Positions 13,374-14,661 of a stretch of 14,661 nucleotides of DNA are shown piece after piece. The DNA is taken from assembly GCA_017628435.1 (NCBI GenBank), contig JAGBZE010000096.1, positions 1-14,661 of the forward strand, given 5' to 3'. The notes under the pieces were generated by a model. That model was given only the letters and a program-made list of their open reading frames with translations. It was not told where the DNA came from and searched no databases. Numbering within the stretch: position 1 is the stretch's first letter; the number at the start of each line of letters is the position of its first letter. The position numbers and the translations under genes are program-made. Origin of the DNA: Akkermansia sp. GTDB lineage: Bacteria > Verrucomicrobiota > Verrucomicrobiia > Verrucomicrobiales > Akkermansiaceae.

Positions 13374-14661
13374 ATGTCTACTCCGACCATCGCTATTGTT
13401 GGCCGCCCGAATGTGGGCAAATCTGCCATTTTCAACCGCATGGTGGGCCGCCGCATTGCCATCGTGCATGACCAGCCCGGCGTGACCCGCGACCGCCTTT
13501 GCGCCCCGGTGCGTATCACTGATTTTGATGCCCTGGTAGTAGATACCGGCGGTATCGGCAGCACGCTGGATGACGGCTTTGCCGCCCAGGTGACCCAGGA
13601 GGCCGATATCGCCATGAACGCCGCAGACTACATCATGTTCGTGTGCGACTGCCGCGACCACCTTACCCCCATCGACCGCACCATCGCCGCGCACCTGCAC
13701 AAAAGCAAGGTGCCCGTGCTGCTGGTGCTGAACAAGGCCGATACCGAAAAGCAGGAGCTCAACCTGGGTGAGTTTGCCGACCTGGGCTTCTCCGACTATG
13801 TGTTCACCTCTGCAGAGCATGGCCGCGGCTTCCCCCGCCTGGCGGATAAGCTGAACGCCATGCTCAAATCCCTGGGTGCTACTCCCAAGAAGGCTGAGGC
13901 AGATGCCGCCGCCACCCCGGAGGATGAGCCCGAGCAGGAGGAAGTGACCGAGGATTCCCCCATCAAGGTGGCTATCGTGGGCCGCCCGAATGCCGGCAAG
14001 TCCTCCCTGGTGAACGCCATTCTGCAGGATAAGCGCACCATCGTTTCCAACGTGGCCGGTACCACGCGCGATGCCATCGATGTGCCCTACACCCGCGGCG
14101 AGCAAGGCTATGTGCTCATCGACACCGCTGGCATGCGCCCCCGCAGCAAGCGCGACACCTCCGTGGAGGTATTCTCCGCCATGCGCAGTGAACGCGCTAT
14201 CCGCCGCGCGGATATCTGCCTGCTGGTCATCGATATGGCCGCCGGCGTCACCCAGCAGGACCGCCGCATCGGCTCCATCATTGCAGAGGAGAAAAAGCCC
14301 TGCATCGTTATCGTGAACAAGTTCGACCTCTACTGCCCGGATGCCCCCATGAGCGCCCGCAAGGATACCGTGAAGGAGCACATTAAGGAAAACCTCTTCT
14401 TCCTGGACTACGCACCCGTTGCCATCGTCTCCGCCAAGGATTCCTGGGGCATCGACTCCATCTTCAAGAGCATTGCCCGTGTGCAGCAGGAGGCCCTCAA
14501 CATGCCCGGCACGGGTGAGCTGAACCGCCTGCTCCAGCGCGCCCGGGAACTCACCCCTCCCGGTCCGCACCGCACGCTTCGCAAGCGGCTCCAGCTCTTC
14601 TACGCCACCACGGCCGTGAACGAGAACTACACCACTATCCCGGGGCCGACCTATGTTCTCT
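13374..14661 (+). CDS. der: GTPase Der (EngA), 3' truncated by window
   Basis: The frame is open from ATG 13374 to the window end: 429 residues, with the rest of the gene outside. Der is a cytosolic double GTPase needed for assembly of the 50S ribosomal subunit. The first G domain has GRPNVGKS (10-17), DTGG (57-60), NKAD (120-123) and SAEHG (146-150). An acidic linker (about 171-195) follows. The second domain has GRPNAGKS (203-210), DTAG (250-253), NKFD (315-318) and SAKD (353-356). The C-terminal KH-like domain begins around 375 and is incomplete here. Codon bias is strong. It starts 6 bases after the secreted-protein stop with no Shine-Dalgarno sequence or clear promoter of its own, so it is probably read from the 9106 operon, possibly with an internal promoter I cannot see. 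Confidence 0.96.
   Translation, partial: MSTPTIAIVGRPNVGKSAIFNRMVGRRIAIVHDQPGVTRDRLCAPVRITDFDALVVDTGGIGSTLDDGFAAQVTQEADIAMNAADYIMFVCDCRDHLTPIDRTIAAHLHKSKVPVLLVLNKADTEKQELNLGEFADLGFSDYVFTSAEHGRGFPRLADKLNAMLKSLGATPKKAEADAAATPEDEPEQEEVTEDSPIKVAIVGRPNAGKSSLVNAILQDKRTIVSNVAGTTRDAIDVPYTRGEQGYVLIDTAGMRPRSKRDTSVEVFSAMRSERAIRRADICLLVIDMAAGVTQQDRRIGSIIAEEKKPCIVIVNKFDLYCPDAPMSARKDTVKEHIKENLFFLDYAPVAIVSAKDSWGIDSIFKSIARVQQEALNMPGTGELNRLLQRARELTPPGPHRTLRKRLQLFYATTAVNENYTTIPGPTYVL

Noticed and set aside
13173..14570. Minus-strand open frame of 465 codons
   Set aside because: It is antisense to der, whose two sets of GTPase motifs are clear; same codon-bias effect and repetitive Gly/His composition.
1..14661. 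tRNA, rRNA, CRISPR array, insertion sequence, prophage or defence island
   Set aside because: I saw no regularly spaced repeat-spacer pattern, transposase, integrase, tRNA cloverleaf or known defence gene in the window.

Overview
This window looks like chromosomal DNA of a Verrucomicrobiota bacterium, probably Akkermansia-like. The case is indirect: GC-rich coding sequence, an L36 protein with a C-terminal tail, no Shine-Dalgarno sequences, and lineage-style membrane and low-complexity proteins beside universal genes. No rRNA or marker phylogeny is available, so the placement is tentative. Coding density is high and no gap exceeds 300 bases.

Layout: (1) 1-897 is the 3' part of a GT2 glycosyltransferase. 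(2) 931-1257 is a self-contained rpmJ (L36) unit with promoter and terminator. (3) metX (1272-2402) follows and ends before a REP-like paired palindrome. (4) leuS (2602-5175) has a good promoter so close to its ATG that the mRNA should be nearly leaderless, and it ends at a strong terminator. (5) 5242-6773 holds two paralogous small cytosolic proteins flanking a two-TM DUF3592-like protein, with a cluster of short palindromes before the second paralog. (6) A nested bidirectional terminator (6785-6839) separates these from a minus-strand pair: a secreted polysaccharide deacetylase (8966-7695) and a disordered basic/proline-rich protein (7691-6858). (7) From a divergent promoter region, a tight plus-strand run extends to the window edge: a two-TM protein with a possible PH-like tail, a membrane-anchored TPR-like protein, a pseudokinase-TM-FGE-like fusion, a secreted beta-rich protein, and der (GTPase, cut by the window end).

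The most unusual content is the 9106-13367 module. Four overlapping or closely spaced envelope genes include a kinase-fold protein that has lost every catalytic motif and carries an extracytoplasmic formylglycine-generating-enzyme-like domain without obvious catalytic cysteines. They are arranged as one operon with the ribosome-assembly GTPase gene der. The parts suggest a membrane-spanning binding or sensing complex, but its function is unknown.

A second theme is translation initiation. None of the twelve visible starts has a recognisable Shine-Dalgarno sequence, and three have a promoter -10 box only 7-10 bases before the ATG.
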